Source: Ulota crispa (lineage: Eukaryota; Streptophyta; Bryopsida; Orthotrichales; Orthotrichaceae). Taken from it: a stretch of 64,000 nucleotides of DNA. The translations under genes and the position numbers were made by a program. Below, piece after piece: positions 38,145 through 49,906 of the stretch (its first letter is position 1; each line of letters begins with the position of its first letter). The stretch spans positions 21,600,002-21,664,001 of the forward strand of contig OY987242.1 of the NCBI GenBank assembly GCA_963920765.1. Direction: 5' to 3'. Below the pieces are notes generated by a model. The model was given only the letters and a program-made list of their open reading frames with translations. It was not told the origin of the DNA and did not search any database.

Positions 38145-38213
38145 GAGTTAGCAATGACTACAGAACATTGCAATTCAAAGCTCCGGTCTGATAATTTTGC
38201 CTGGTATTTGTAG
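38145..38213 (+). CDS. Alternative last exon of the GSTL gene
   Basis: Inside the last exon, ATGCTG|GTAAGC at 38017/38018 is a strong donor. AAATGCAG before 38145 is an acceptor in the same phase. Using them replaces the last five residues with 22 others (ELAMTTEHCN onward) ending at TAG 38211-38213. Either end is compatible with a working enzyme; only transcript data can tell which is used. Confidence 0.45.
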   Translation, partial: ELAMTTEHCNSKLRSDNFAWYL

Positions 38214-39516
38214 AACCTTGACTACTTCAAAAAAATTGGGATTGCTTCGGATTGAGGCTACGCTATACAAAGCGTCGAATTATCTGAGAATCACGTAGGT
38301 AAGTAAATTTGAAACATGGTGCGGTTTTTTAAGTGTTTATAGGGTGTTCTACGTAAGCAACCCGCTTATCAATATCGGCTGAAGAGACGGTAGACATGAT
38401 AAAGTCTCTTCGGCTTAGTTCAATAATAGTTTAAACTATTTAGGTCCACGTGGCTTGGTAGAGCTAATGCCAAGAGACTCTTCATTCCTATTGGCCTTCG
38501 CATTTGAGTTCTTTTTCTTGGTTTTGCAAATGTTGATTGACGGGGATATTTTATTTTCTAAATGGTGTTTACCCTGTTCTACTTGATAGAGTTGTTCATG
38601 TGGACCAGCTTTTAGTATAATGTGTGAAGGGTAAAGGAGCAATGGGTCCGTTCGTGTTGGATATAAATGTGTAATATGTACAAGGTATTGTATAATTCCT
38701 GTTAAATTTAACAATGTGGAACACGAAAATGTCAGCTTCTAGATACATTACTGTTCTTTCATCCCAAGTTACATGCAAAGGCATAGCTTGATCTTTACCG
38801 TGAGTTGCTGCTCGAATTTGGACGTTGGTAAAGTTGAATGTGGTTTAAATGATCGTTACAAAGTATCACAACGGCAGGCGCTTTTCATAATCAAATTTTG
38901 ATTCGGAATCTTCTAGCAATGCTCTTACTACTCTTTACTTGAAGAGATTGAAGCAATCTGTTACAGTTTCGATTTCCAAACGTACTTCATTCTTGGGTAT
39001 TGCAAGCTATCTTCCAGAGGCTTTATTACTCTTCAATCAGGTTGCGCTACATGTAAAGTCGATGACAGTTACTATGATAAGGGCGTGCTTCGAAAAGGCA
39101 ACTTCTACAGTATAGTAAAAGTGGCAAACGGTATGAAGCATTTTTCCACTTTTATTGCAACTATGTCTAAATATGTAGAAAATGTGGCCTACTTTGTTAA
39201 TTCGAACTATTGCTTATTTGTCATTTCCTCAAACAAGTATCGAAAATGCTAAATTGAGAAGCTACGTACCTTCAGTCCTCACTTCTTTTGAAGACTTGCC
39301 ATGTTATTCTATAAATTCCACATAAACAGTAATGTGGAAAATATCATAATGCATGGTTGTATTTTAAAATTAAAATAATGTTGAGTCTAAATTGTTTTTG
39401 AACATCGTGACGGTGCGAGAGACCATGAAATAGACTTTCATGAGTTACCATCTTTGTTATTATGTAAAATGTGCATACTATAAGAGAATACTAGTCTAAT
39501 AGGCGTAAGTACGACA
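38214..39516. other. Intergenic, nothing recognised
   Basis: Presumably the 3' UTR of the GST followed by unremarkable AT-rich sequence. No open frame of note. Confidence 0.4.
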
Positions 39517-39602
39517 TTAACCCTTAAAGGACGGGCTGGTCACCGTGGTTTGGTCGAATGGTGAGTATTCTTGAGGATGTCTTTTGTCCTTTAAGAGTTA
39601 AA
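39517..39602. mobile_element. Very short TTAA MITE (86 bp)
   Basis: Starts TTAA-CCCTTAAAGGACGGGC and ends TTTGTCCTTTAAGAG-TTAA. The inverted ends cover nearly 16 bp each, with intact TTAA on both sides. It is one of the smallest members of the TTAA family here. Confidence 0.85.
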
Positions 39603-40712
39603 GGTGTAAGTTTTGTAAAGAATAATTAAAATTCTACAAAAAAAACTTACTTTACCAAACACTCAACTTTTATTCTTTTCAAAATTTGTGAACAACTAAA
39701 TCTATTTCTAATCTTATATTATCCTTGAACGCTAGATGTGTGACTATGCTTGCCCCTCTGCAATGCTCTACAATAGATTCTACAATGGTTTCTATACTGT
39801 TGTGGTAGATGGCCACCCATTAGAATATTGTTTCATAAAGTTGTGAAAGTGAACAATGCATGCTACCTTCATGAAATTGTTAGAAGAATAAGGTAGATAC
39901 ACTGTTGTCCAATCCCTCCCCAATTTCACCCTACTTTTGAGGGCTTCCTCCACCCACTATTGAACCCAAAGTGGAGCAATGAATGCCTCTTGCACAAGCA
40001 GATTTTGCCACATGTCAAGTGCTAAGCAACTTTGAGATGGTTGGGATTGGTACCCTCAAGTGTCATTATAGGAACACATCCAAGCAGTTTCAAGGGTAAT
40101 CTAGAGTTGCTAATAGGGACCCTATGAGCTGCAAGTTTGCTCTTTAATAGAAAATAATTTACAATATTTTTTTCTCAAAAATTTTGTTTAGGATAGCTTG
40201 TTGAAATGCTAACCCTATTAATTTTTTCTGAAATTTTCCAAGACCTTGAGGTAACCCAAACCCTTAAACAGTCGAGTATGGATTTGTCTACCTTAGCATG
40301 GGATCTAACTCTGAGTCTTTGAACATTCTCACAATTTGAGTTACCTAAAAATATGAGTGCGTTTGGTGGGATTGTTTTTTGCGTTTTGTGATGCACCATA
40401 TATTTATGATCACTTCTAAAAATATTTAGGTGAAAAAATGACTTCTTTCTGTAGTACACAAAGTGGTTTTTTTGGTGATTAGGGGACGTTTTGTCCTCTT
40501 TGGCGTTAAGGGGTTAATCATAAATTTTAATCTCAAAAGTGGAGTATTTTGGTATTGTCCAGAGAAATTTAATGAACATCATAATAAAATAGAAACCTCC
40601 CTTTACAATCTCATACACGTGAGTATGATTCATAGAGGGGATTAACAATACAATGGACCAAGGCTTAAATAATGCTATCATGTGAATAGAAGAACTGACC
40701 ATATTTAAATAC
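39603..40712. other. Intergenic with part of a TTAA element
   Basis: The segment from about 40250 to the TTAA at 40514-40517 (preceded by GGCGTTAAGGGG) resembles the right two thirds of the element at 31186-31568. Its left end could not be placed. No gene recognised. Confidence 0.45.
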
Positions 40713-41135
40713 TGAACCCTCTAACGACCGTGGTCGATTCTGGGGTGGGCAACCTTTGTATTTCCATTTTGTATTTCCATTTGGGGACATTTTAGGGTTA
40801 TTGAATACACATGTCTATCACAGATCTGACCGTATAGATGGAAGTATTTTGCAACGTTTAGTGTTATGCATCATGAATTATGCTCACTCTTTAGTTATTA
40901 TGGCCATTTTTTTGCATTTATTAGTGTATCTTCAGCCGGTACTCTTTTAATTTTTTCAACCCTCTAGCCACATGCCACCTCATATTGGCATGATTATTGT
41001 CCTAAACTCTTCACTTTCCAATTCCCTAAACCCGTCCCATTTGCCACTTCATCAAATTCCTTGACATGCTCTCTTTATAAATTGAAAAGAGTCAAAATTG
41101 ACCGGGAACTGGTTGACCAGTCCTTAATGGGTTAA
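40713..41135. mobile_element. TTAA element, 423 bp (ACGACCGTGGTCG family)
   Basis: Starts TGAA-CCCTCTAACGACCGTG (left TTAA mutated) and ends CCAGTCCTTAATGGG-TTAA. It is a close inverted copy of 44514-44926: they share, as reverse complements, blocks such as ATGCATCATGAATTATGCTC. Open frames inside are parallel copies of the same repeat, not genes. Confidence 0.85.
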
Positions 41136-42550
41136 ATCACTTTGTTGCTATATATATTTGAAAGGCACCTCAATTGTGTTACTAAGCAAACTTAATTTGG
41201 GATGGTGTAATAAATAAGGAATATACAATTGGACCTAATTGGTAGTTTAAATGTGTACAATGCTCTTGCAAATCTTTACACCCACCCTATTTTATCATTT
41301 GAAAAACTTAATGTTTAACAAAATATAACTAGCATATTAGTATCTTGTATCACTAAACTTTTAATTCTTAGGCTATATCAATCAAGCATGCCAAAATATG
41401 ACCATAACCCTATTTTTGATGAATTTTTACATAATATTCATGGTCATACATTGTAATTAATAAAAATAAATTGATAATAAATTTTAGATATTTGATTGCA
41501 TGTATATGTAGGAAACACCCATAAGTGCATTTTCCCTTCCAACAAGCATCTCCATAATGCTTCAAAATTCCTCCTATAATAATTTTAATGTTGGGTGATC
41601 ATGACCAAGTCTCGTAAAATAGGTAGTTCCTTATGGTAATTAGATATAGCTCTTTGACTCATACGCTATGATTAGGTTTGTACCAGGATGATGATATATT
41701 TAGTTTGCCAAATGAAAATTAAAAATAGATTATTTTATTTTTCCATTTGAATATTGAAAAAATGAGAGCTTCGGTTTACAAAAAAAATCCCTATAAGCCG
41801 TTAATGAAGCTCTTATCAAAGTTGTCATTTTAGTGATGAAATAAAAAACTTACACATATATGAGGGACTTAGTATCAATTTCTTAATAGGTGACATGCAC
41901 TTTTAATAATTACAAAGAAGGATATTTCAACAATTATGGAAATACGTCAAGGATATTTGTGTGATTTCTGAAAAAGCAAGGACATTTATACAAATATTGT
42001 AAATTTTATGGATATCCACCAAATTTTCCCTATTTGATAATGGTAAAACTTTTAACTTGGTACAATGTAAAAATTTAACACCATGAACAATAAGTTATGT
42101 TTTTTATTCTTACAACTTCTTTTCAGATGGTATAAAAAAATTCATACATGCTTCTACAAACCTGAAATAAGATCAAGATGATACAATTTTATTTTTCTTT
42201 GAACATAATGTTTTAAGATTTTTAATGGCCTAGAAATGACAGTCAAAGAATTTTTTATTGAAAAAATGGCACTGTAGAACTCCAATGCATCTCTACCAAA
42301 GCATTTTTTTTTGGCATAATGGAGCCACTCTGAGCCAATCCTTGCTAATTCTAACAAATTTCGACCATTGTGACTGGTCCCTCCATTAATTACCCAATAG
42401 AGTGTGGAAATTGAAGAGCTGGCCATTCAAAAGAAAATGCTATAAGTTTCACTATTACAAAATATTTCACCAACAACTAATTTTGATTTGCTGTTATGTT
42501 TAGAAGCCAAATTATTTGTTTTGTCCCATGTTGTCTCTTAAGTAAATTAC
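41136..42550. other. Intergenic, nothing recognised
   Basis: The stretch 41935-42030 resembles the arms of the fold-back at 24446-25048 (ATTTTATGGATATCCACC), suggesting an old related copy. No gene recognised. Confidence 0.4.
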
Positions 42551-42881
42551 TAAGGTAGGAGGCTCAAATTTGGAGCAGGCTCAAATTCGGAGCACCTCCT
42601 CAAATGTACTCTTTCTGTACATCTTGTTTTTCATAGCCCTTCAACAATGTACAGCTCATGTACATTTGAGGAGGTGCTCCATTATAGAGTCCTATGGCCT
42701 TTTCACTTCAAATATTCATAACTAATTCCACAAAGTTTCAAAAAATATGAAACAACTTGAGTTAGATGCGAATTCTTCTTGTCTTTCAAGGAAAGTTTAT
42801 TGAAAATCATTTCAAGGAGTTTCACCTACCCAAAATTCAGTTTCAGCCCTTAGATGCTCCATTTATGAGCCTCCTACCTTA
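42551..42881. mobile_element. MITE with perfect 15-bp TAAGGTAGGAGGCTC ends
   Basis: TAAGGTAGGAGGCTC at 42551 is perfectly inverted at the right end (GAGCCTCCTACCTTA). The outermost TA on each side could be a TA target duplication, which would fit a Stowaway/mariner-like element. A degenerate reverse copy lies at about 24610-24862. Confidence 0.8.
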
Positions 42882-44198
42882 TGTTAATTGTAACCGCAAA
42901 TGAAAGTCTCCTCGTGTGAAGAAGCAAAAAACCAAGCCTTTGTTATTTGATACACCTTGCCAATTGTAATAGAAAAAATAGTGTTTGCCAAAATTTTACA
43001 CTTCATCGAAAAAAAATATTTATTTAGAGGGACAAAACAAACTGAACACTTGTAAAAACATGAGATGCACACTTTGTATTTCAAAAGGTAGAAGCATTTC
43101 ACACCACATCCTATATCCCAATTGTACAAGCCTTAATTCAAAATCAAATTTCAAACTTTATTATGCTTTAAAGGGCAAAAAAAACAAATATGTTATAAAC
43201 ATGCTTGAATATTTTATGTAAAACAATTGTAGAAACTTAGCTCCCAAGTTAATTATACATATATTTTTTCCTAATCTCAATAACATTCTTAGAAAGTATT
43301 TTGTAATTCAACAATTGATTTAAAACAAAGTCCCATTTTATGTAGTCAAAGTTTCCAAAAAATGTCGCCACGTAAGCATTTGCAAATGAACCGGCACTTG
43401 TGACGTTGGACATGGTGACGCAACAAGTCCCAATCCTCTTCAACCAATCACATTTGTGACTACTCAACCAATCAGGTTTATGACCGCTCAACTAATCAGA
43501 TAAACGACCTCTCAACCAATCAGATATATGACTTCCCAACTAATCTAAACCAGTCAGATGTCGACCTTTCAACCAATCAGAGTTTGAGAATTCAAACGAA
43601 CTTGGTAGATATTGTGAAATGTTATGCCTTTAGAAATGCCGAGGTTTTGGTTTTGCTTGCACGGCTCTTCAAGCTTCGTAGTTAGGTTCAAACATGACCT
43701 ACACACAAGCTCCTCTCATGCCATTCTACAAATGCCATGTTCAAAATGGACCACAGAAATTCTAAACTTTTATAACAGTACAGTAGTGGACATCAAGACA
43801 TCTCAACTTCTACTGCCGGGTATTTGAAAAATCAAGTTTTCAAAAGTAGGCCAAAAAATTAGGATACCATTGACAATTTCTTCTTTCATAGTGAAAGATA
43901 CTAAGCATCAACAATTTTTTTTTATTATTAAAGACATCAAATAGTTGTCAAATTTGAACGCAAACAATTTTTTTTTGGCAAAAAATAACTCCAATTAAAT
44001 TTTGGTGCTTGCATTTTAAACACAATAGTTTGTTAATTTGAAAAAAATACACAATTTGGGACTTTTGGATTTCATGTTTTCAAGAAATTTTTGGTGATTT
44101 AGGGTGATTTTTATGATGAATTTTTCAGGACCTTACATCAATGAATCAACGATGAATTCATGGATGAATTATCTTCAAGGAATTATCAAAAACTCATT
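42882..44198. other. Intergenic with short tandem motif
   Basis: Around 43435-43580 a motif CAACCAATCAGAT, with neighbours reading TATGAC or similar, recurs about six times at roughly 30-bp spacing. It is a degenerate tandem repeat rich in CCAAT. No gene recognised. Confidence 0.5.
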
Positions 44199-45528
44199 TT
44201 AACCCCTAAAGTCATGTTGTCCCCTCAAGGGACAAATGAGATTTTGGGCAAGCACCTACGGCCTCAATTTTTGTCTTGATTTTTTGAAACTTTTTTTAAA
44301 AACAAAAAAACACATTAGCTTTTGGGGAATATAACTTTTATTCCAATCTATGCCTGGGAGCAAAAGTTATGCCTAGATAAGAAAAAATTTATGAAGATTA
44401 GACAAAAATTTTTTTTACAAAAATTTGAATTCAAAAAAGTAAATCCTCATAGGTTATAGTTTTTTCTACATCTAAAGCTTTGATTCATTCCATTTGGACT
44501 AGTTATAAGAAAGTTAACCCTTTAACGACTGGTCGACCAGTTCTTGGTCGATTTTGACTCTTTTCAGTTTGTAGAGAGAGCATGTCAAGGAATTTGATGA
44601 TGTGGCAAAGGGGACGGGTTTAGGGAATTGGAAAGTGAAGAGTTTAGGACAATAATCATGCCAATATGAGGTGGCATGTGGCTAGAGGGTTGAAAAAACT
44701 AAAAGAGTACCGGCTGAAAATACACCAATAAATGCAAAAAAAATGCCATAATAACTAAAGAGTGAGCATAATTCATGATGCATAACACTAAATGTTGCAA
44801 GATACTTCCATCTATACGGTCAGATCTGTGATAGACGTCTATATTCAATAACCCTAAAATGTCCCTCAAATGGAAATACAAAGGATTGCCCACCCCCAAA
44901 ATTGACCACGGTTGTTAAAGGGTTAAGGACAATCTTGTTTTTAAAGCAATTCAAGCTTCTCCTTGGAAAATAACTTATAAACTTCATTTTTGAATGCAAG
45001 TTTAACATTTTTCCAAAAAAAATTGTTGGAAAGGGTGAAGTTTGCTTTCTAGAACAATCTCACCATTGGGATTATTGCGTTCCAATTCCATTTGCAGGGT
45101 TATCAAGAATTTAAGTTTTTGTTCAATCTCATACCTTCTTCTACCTAATGTTTTTTATAGGAATGAAAATTAAGTATTTTTTGTTTTGATTTTTTCCCAA
45201 AGATTCTCAACTTAACCCCCATCATAAAAAAATAAAACTCAAAACTCTGCGGTGCAAAAATTTGAAGTTAATAAAGTTCAAAGTCAAATAATCTAATCAT
45301 GCAAAGTTCAACAAAGCTTGCTTTTTACACTTAAATGCAAATATCTTGCAATCTGTGTGGTCAAAGTTTTTGAATTTATTTTTCCACATTCTTATACTAG
45401 TCTAATACAAGATCTTATGGTGAGATATACAAAAAGACCAATTTTCAAACTTTTTTGCTCTTTGCCATAGAAGTGGCAGTTTTGAGTGTCTTTTGACAAA
45501 ATAAAGGCCCAAGGGCTTTAGGGGTGAA
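44199..45528. mobile_element. TTAA element, about 0.9 kb, carrying a nested TTAA element
   Basis: Starts TTAA-CCCCTAAAGTCATG and ends GGGCTTTAGGGG-TGAA (right TTAA mutated). Subtracting the nested 44514-44926 insert leaves about 917 bp, close to the lengths of 12759-13675 and 53450-54362. Its right half resembles theirs (ACAAGATCTTATGGTGA versus ACAAGATCCTATGGTCA). Confidence 0.75.
44514..44926. mobile_element. Nested TTAA element (413 bp)
   Basis: Starts TTAA-CCCTTTAACGACTGGTC and ends GGTTGTTAAAGGG-TTAA, with both TTAA sites intact. It is an inverted copy of 40713-41135 inserted inside another TTAA element, giving a relative age order. Confidence 0.9.
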
Positions 45529-45983
45529 ATTATCAAAATATTCTCACAAATGAAAAATCTAACACCCCTAAAATTGGTTTTGGGAAAGAATGTTTAACAA
45601 ATTAACAAATACTGTATTCCTAAGACCTCCTTGCTTATAGATACAAAGAGTCTCAACTTAGTAAGGGGTGCCATGAACAACTCATATGGTTGTTAAGTCT
45701 TTGTTGTTTTATGTTGTCTTGCACTGCAGTCATTTAAAAAAAGCAGCAAATGGATTTGATATTAAGAATCTTCTTGGTTTTTGACATTCCTTTTTTTAAG
45801 TCTCCTCTTATTGCATTAATAAATCAAACTTGCATGTGGTTGTAATAGTGGTGTCAAAATTCTTTTTCTTTTGTGTTCTTTCTATACTTTACATATTTGT
45901 CACGCAAGAGTTCTATCTTCCATCAAATGTTCTAATCCCAAGTCCCAATGCCCACTATAATGCAAACTCAAGTGTCCAAATCT

Positions 45984-46036
<53 letters not shown>

Positions 46037-46482
46037 TGCTAAAGGCACACCCAAAATTGCTAACGCCACACGCCCACTCCCCAAGGTTTGCTTTAAGCAT
46101 GAAATGTGAGAATTCAATGCTAATGTTTTTGATTTGGATCTAAAAATCTGTTTCACCTCTATCATTCTAAGGCTATATTCAAAAAAAATTAGAGGTGCTT
46201 GAAATCAAAATTAAAATATAGGACCTTTAAATTACTTAAAGCAAAAATACATTAGAAAAATAGCAACGGTGCAGTAAAAGTTTAGTAAAAATTTGCATTT
46301 GTTTTACTTTCTTTCAAGAAGGTGGTAATGCTGTAGTTGAATGAATGATGGATCACTTGAATAAACAAAAGAACATTAAATTCTTGACTTACATGCTCAA
46401 AGGGGTGTGGCGTTAACAATTTTGAGTGAGATTTTAGCAATTTCCTTTATTTGTTTATTTATTTATATATTAATATATAGTG
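45529..46482. other. Intergenic with (TA)n microsatellite
   Basis: A run of about 22 TA units at 45987-46031 produces false open frames on both strands. Nothing else is recognised. Confidence 0.6.
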
Positions 46483-47025
46483 AAAACATCAAAAATACCC
46501 CTCAGTTATTTCAAAATATCAAATATACCCCTATATTATTTGAAATATAAAAAATACCCTTGGCTTTGTGTAGGAATATCAATTACACCCCTATTTCTTT
46601 GAGGCCATCAATTATTATGAAATATTAAATATACCTTTTTATTGAAAGAATTATAAAAAGTATCCTTAACTTTCTTGTGCTTCTTTGTGCAATTTTTTGT
46701 AAACATTTGGAAGATAATGAAAAGTACAAAAACTAAATGTAAGTTGAATGCAAGCCAAATCTTGGAAGCAAACTCTTTAAGCTCTATATAGGGTGTTTGC
46801 ATGTAAGTCTATTGTGGTAAAAGTGATTGCAATGATTACATAGTAACTTTTGTTGTTATTTTGATAATTAAAAAAAATTGCAATGAAGAAGCACAAAAAA
46901 CTAGATAACTAGGGGTATAATTGATATTCCTACACAAAGTCAAAGGTATTTTTGATATTTCAGATAATATAAGAATAACTCAATATTTTGAAAGAATTGA
47001 GGGATATTTTTGATATTTTCCCTAA
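46483..47025. repeat. Fold-back repeat
   Basis: The left arm (CATCAAAAATACCCCTCAG, then CTTTGTGTAGGAATATCAAT) is inverted on the right (ATTGATATTCCTACACAAAG, then GAGGGATATTTTTGAT). Arms are about 115-130 bp around an AT-rich spacer. No coding sequence. Confidence 0.8.
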
Positions 47026-47087
47026 TATATATATCTAACGTCAATTCCCAAAAGAATTGGGGACATTTGGAGTTATATCTTCTCTTT

Positions 47088-47321
47088 TTAACCGTTAAAT
47101 GACCATAGGGAACCATATGTACGCTGACGTATAATTGTCATTTGCTATTGATAAGAAATTTGAATTTGGGATCTCAAGTAGCTCACTAGAACCGCATTGA
47201 TCTATTCTCTAGTTTCATTATTGGTCTCAAATGCAGTAGAGGTGTGGATCCATTCCAAATACAAGAAAAATTCCTTGTGTTGTATTGATCGCAAAGGGCC
47301 TTTTGGTTGTTTAAGGGTTAA
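47088..47321. mobile_element. TTAA MITE (234 bp)
   Basis: Starts TTAA-CCGTTAAATGACCATAGG and ends GTTTAAGGG-TTAA. It is the sister of 60441-60643; they share TTTGGGATCTCAA and GCTCACTAGAAC blocks. TTAA is intact at both ends. Confidence 0.85.
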
Positions 47322-47536
47322 ATGGCAAAAATGGATCTCTCATTCAATAGAAATCGTTGTGTGCACAAGTGGCAACAAAGAGCAGCCTCCCACCAAATCT
47401 GTCATGCAACTAGTAACTTCTCTTTTCTCGAAAAAATTGTCCTATGATAAGTGGACACGAAGTCATACTTCGCCATCCGTGTCAGTTAAAAAAAACCCTG
47501 GTTGGAATGGAATTCATGCAGTTTTCTTTTAAAATT

Positions 47537-47707
47537 ATGTACGATCAACACGGACCGGAAAAGCTGTGGCCTTTCCCTTCTCGCTGGGCTGTCGATCCAC
47601 GCACCTTAGAATGCGCGCTGGAATTGCTTGACGACTTGACGTCCCGCATGAAGGCGCGGTGGACGAGCCGGCGAGGTGGGGTCTGCCGAGGTGGTATGTA
47701 TTCATGA
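47537..47707 (+). CDS. Possible small or remnant coding segment, unidentified
   Basis: An ATG-started frame of 56 residues (PEKLWPFPSRWAVDPRTLE within it), GC-rich against an AT-rich background and with protein-like composition. No family was recognised and there is no clear splice context, although CGGCGAG|GTGGGG at about 47672 could be a donor. It may be an exon or a captured gene fragment. Confidence 0.2.
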   Translation: MYDQHGPEKLWPFPSRWAVDPRTLECALELLDDLTSRMKARWTSRRGGVCRGGMYS

Positions 47708-48084
47708 CAACGGCAACACTGCTTTTCGTGCTTTTTGAGATGATCATGAAAAAGCAGCAATTTTGGCATGATTGCTGAGAGCCATTGAGGTTTGAGGGTA
47801 CGGTACTCGAGTCGGGTGCCTTGCAATACAAGTAGCCATTTCCTAAAGCTTTTGCATTGGTCGAGCGACACGCACCCAAGTGTGCAAGATTGTAAAGAAA
47901 AAATGGATAGGACTTTCCATGTGTGCACGTTCATCCTCGACATCTACTAATATCAGCCCCTCTTTACACTGGAAGTGAGAAGTCATGAAGAAAATCCCTC
48001 ATGGGCCATGGTTTGTCCTTGATGTTGGGGCCATGCAGGCTAAACTAGTCGGTTTAAAACGGATGAAGAAGCAACTTAACACCA

Positions 48085-48345
48085 TATTTGATAATTTGGG
48101 AAAACAGCACATTTTGGAACTTTCAAATTTTGAGGTGAAAGTATTAGGTGGCCACCTAAAACCGAGTTTAGCTTCTTTTTTTGTACATGTGTCCTCACTT
48201 GAGAGGAGGAATTTGTGAGGGAAAAAATCTTAATGGCTCAGACTAAATCTGATACCTTTGAATTGAGTTTAAGGTAATTTTTTGGGTTTAAGGTGGAGTA
48301 CAAAGTGGAACACCTGTTTTTCCCAATTTAACAAATATGGAGTTG
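48085..48345. repeat. Dispersed repeat, copy 1
   Basis: Shares diverged but colinear sequence with 59055-59300, including GAGAGGAGGAATTTGTGAGG and CTAAATCTGATACCTT. The outer parts (TTTGATAATTTGGG and CCCAATTTAACAAATATGG) are roughly inverted, suggesting a MITE with worn ends. Confidence 0.65.
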
Positions 48346-48708
48346 CCTATAATTTTGGAGAGTTGAGAGACAATCACTTTTCTATGGTTTCATCTACGAT
48401 TCTACAAAAGATACCGTCTCCAATATTTAGGGCAAGAGGTTTGAGACGTCAGTTTGTGAACTCTCAAAAACGTCAATTTTGAACAGATTAGAAAAGTGGG
48501 TGTTAAAAACCACAAAATCTACTTTTGAAGACAAAAGTAAATGCCATTGGCCACTTGTATTTTACAAAATGTTGTTTCAAAATGCCAATTTAATTTGGTG
48601 TATCTCGGCCTTGAGAGGCATTTGGTGATTTTACCCGCTATGGAGGCAAGGATCAAAATGAGGTAAGATTTTTGCAAGAATTTGCCTATGAAAGAATCAC
48701 TAAGTCTA

Positions 48709-49039
48709 AGAGCATCTCCATTGCTCCGGGCACTTTCAAAGTTTTCCATCTGTTTTTGGGCAGCCCTCAAGCTCCTTGATCTCCACCCATGCATGCTCTT
48801 CAAAAAGGTGGCCTTGCACTCCAACACGCCCCATAAATAATCATTAGACCTTTTATTAAGGAAAGTAGAGGATAAAGTTCACTAATCTTAAGATGAATAG
48901 TAGTGAATAGTGGCTTGAAGGGCCCTTGTTAGAAAGTTGTTAGAAATGGTAAGACACAGTGTCAAAAGAGGGATTTGAGAGGGCCCGCAACACTTTTCAT
49001 CCACTTTGAGAGTGTTGGAATCACTAGTGGAGATGCTCT
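48709..49039. mobile_element. MITE with AGAGCATC ends, copy 2
   Basis: AGAGCATCTCCA at the left and TGGAGATGCTCT at the right are perfect 12-bp inverted ends. The interior matches 4304-4678 without that copy's 25-bp tandem expansion. Confidence 0.8.
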
Positions 49040-49650
49040 AAGGAGCAATAAATGAATAAATGTTGAGGGACACTCTTAGGGAGCACAATGATAGGCTAGG
49101 CGGCATTTAGGGACCACTACTTGTGGTTTTAAGGGCGTCCCTCCATGCAAGGGGAGTGGCTGATCAATCTAAAAATATCCCATTGATAATCAATCCGATG
49201 GGGTTTTGGTTTTCTAGAACCCCATCCAACCAATTATCACTGGGGTATTTTAGATTGATTGGCCACCCCCTTGCATGGAAGGATGCCCTCAAAGGTTTTG
49301 GAAAGTACAATGTTGACAATTTGATCTTGGGAGTAGCTTGAACATGGTTTACTTTATTGGCAAATTCTTGCCTAAATCTTACCTTGAAAGTCCACTAGCA
49401 ACCATTACACTAAGAAATCCATGTGAAAAATTGGATGAAATTGCCCTATCCTTCCTAGAACAAGATCCCAATTTGCCAAATTATGGATGAAAGTAGTTTA
49501 TATTAGCAATTTTTGGATGAACCTTAGTATATCATTTATTTGTTCCACTTTTAGACAAATTTTCCTTACCTGCCTGTATTCTGGGGTGCGGATCGCTCTA
49601 CCCTAACAAAAACAAAAATTAAACCTTGACCTCAAAGCCTTGATGCCACG

Positions 49651-49906
49651 ATTTTTTTTGGCAAATACTTGCCAAATACTTACTTGCCAAGGGAGCTGGT
49701 GAAGCAGGTATGGGATTTTTTTTGGCAAATACTTGCCAAATACTTACTTGCCAAGGGAGCTGGTGAAGCAGGTATGGGATTTTTTTTGGCAAATACTTGC
49801 CAAATACTTACTTGCCAAGGGAGCTGGTGAAGCAGGTATGGGATTTTTTTTGGCAAATACTTGCCAAATACTTACTTGCCAAGGGAGCTGGTGAAGCAGG
49901 TATGGG
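49651..49906. repeat. 64-bp tandem repeat, four copies
   Basis: A unit containing GGGAGCTGGTGAAGCAGGTA recurs at 49691, 49755, 49819 and 49883, an exact 64-bp period with near-identical copies. It is followed by a 13-C homopolymer at 49940-49952. The near identity suggests recent expansion. Confidence 0.95.

Noticed and set aside
40756..40950. Small conserved protein also seen at 44699-44899
   Set aside because: Both are frames inside copies of the same TTAA element in opposite orientation.
45830..46165. Frames with YIYIYI runs on both strands
   Set aside because: They are produced by the (TA)n microsatellite.
47545..47943. Minus-strand frame of 132 residues
   Set aside because: It competes with another minus frame and a plus frame over the same bases, with no recognisable domain.
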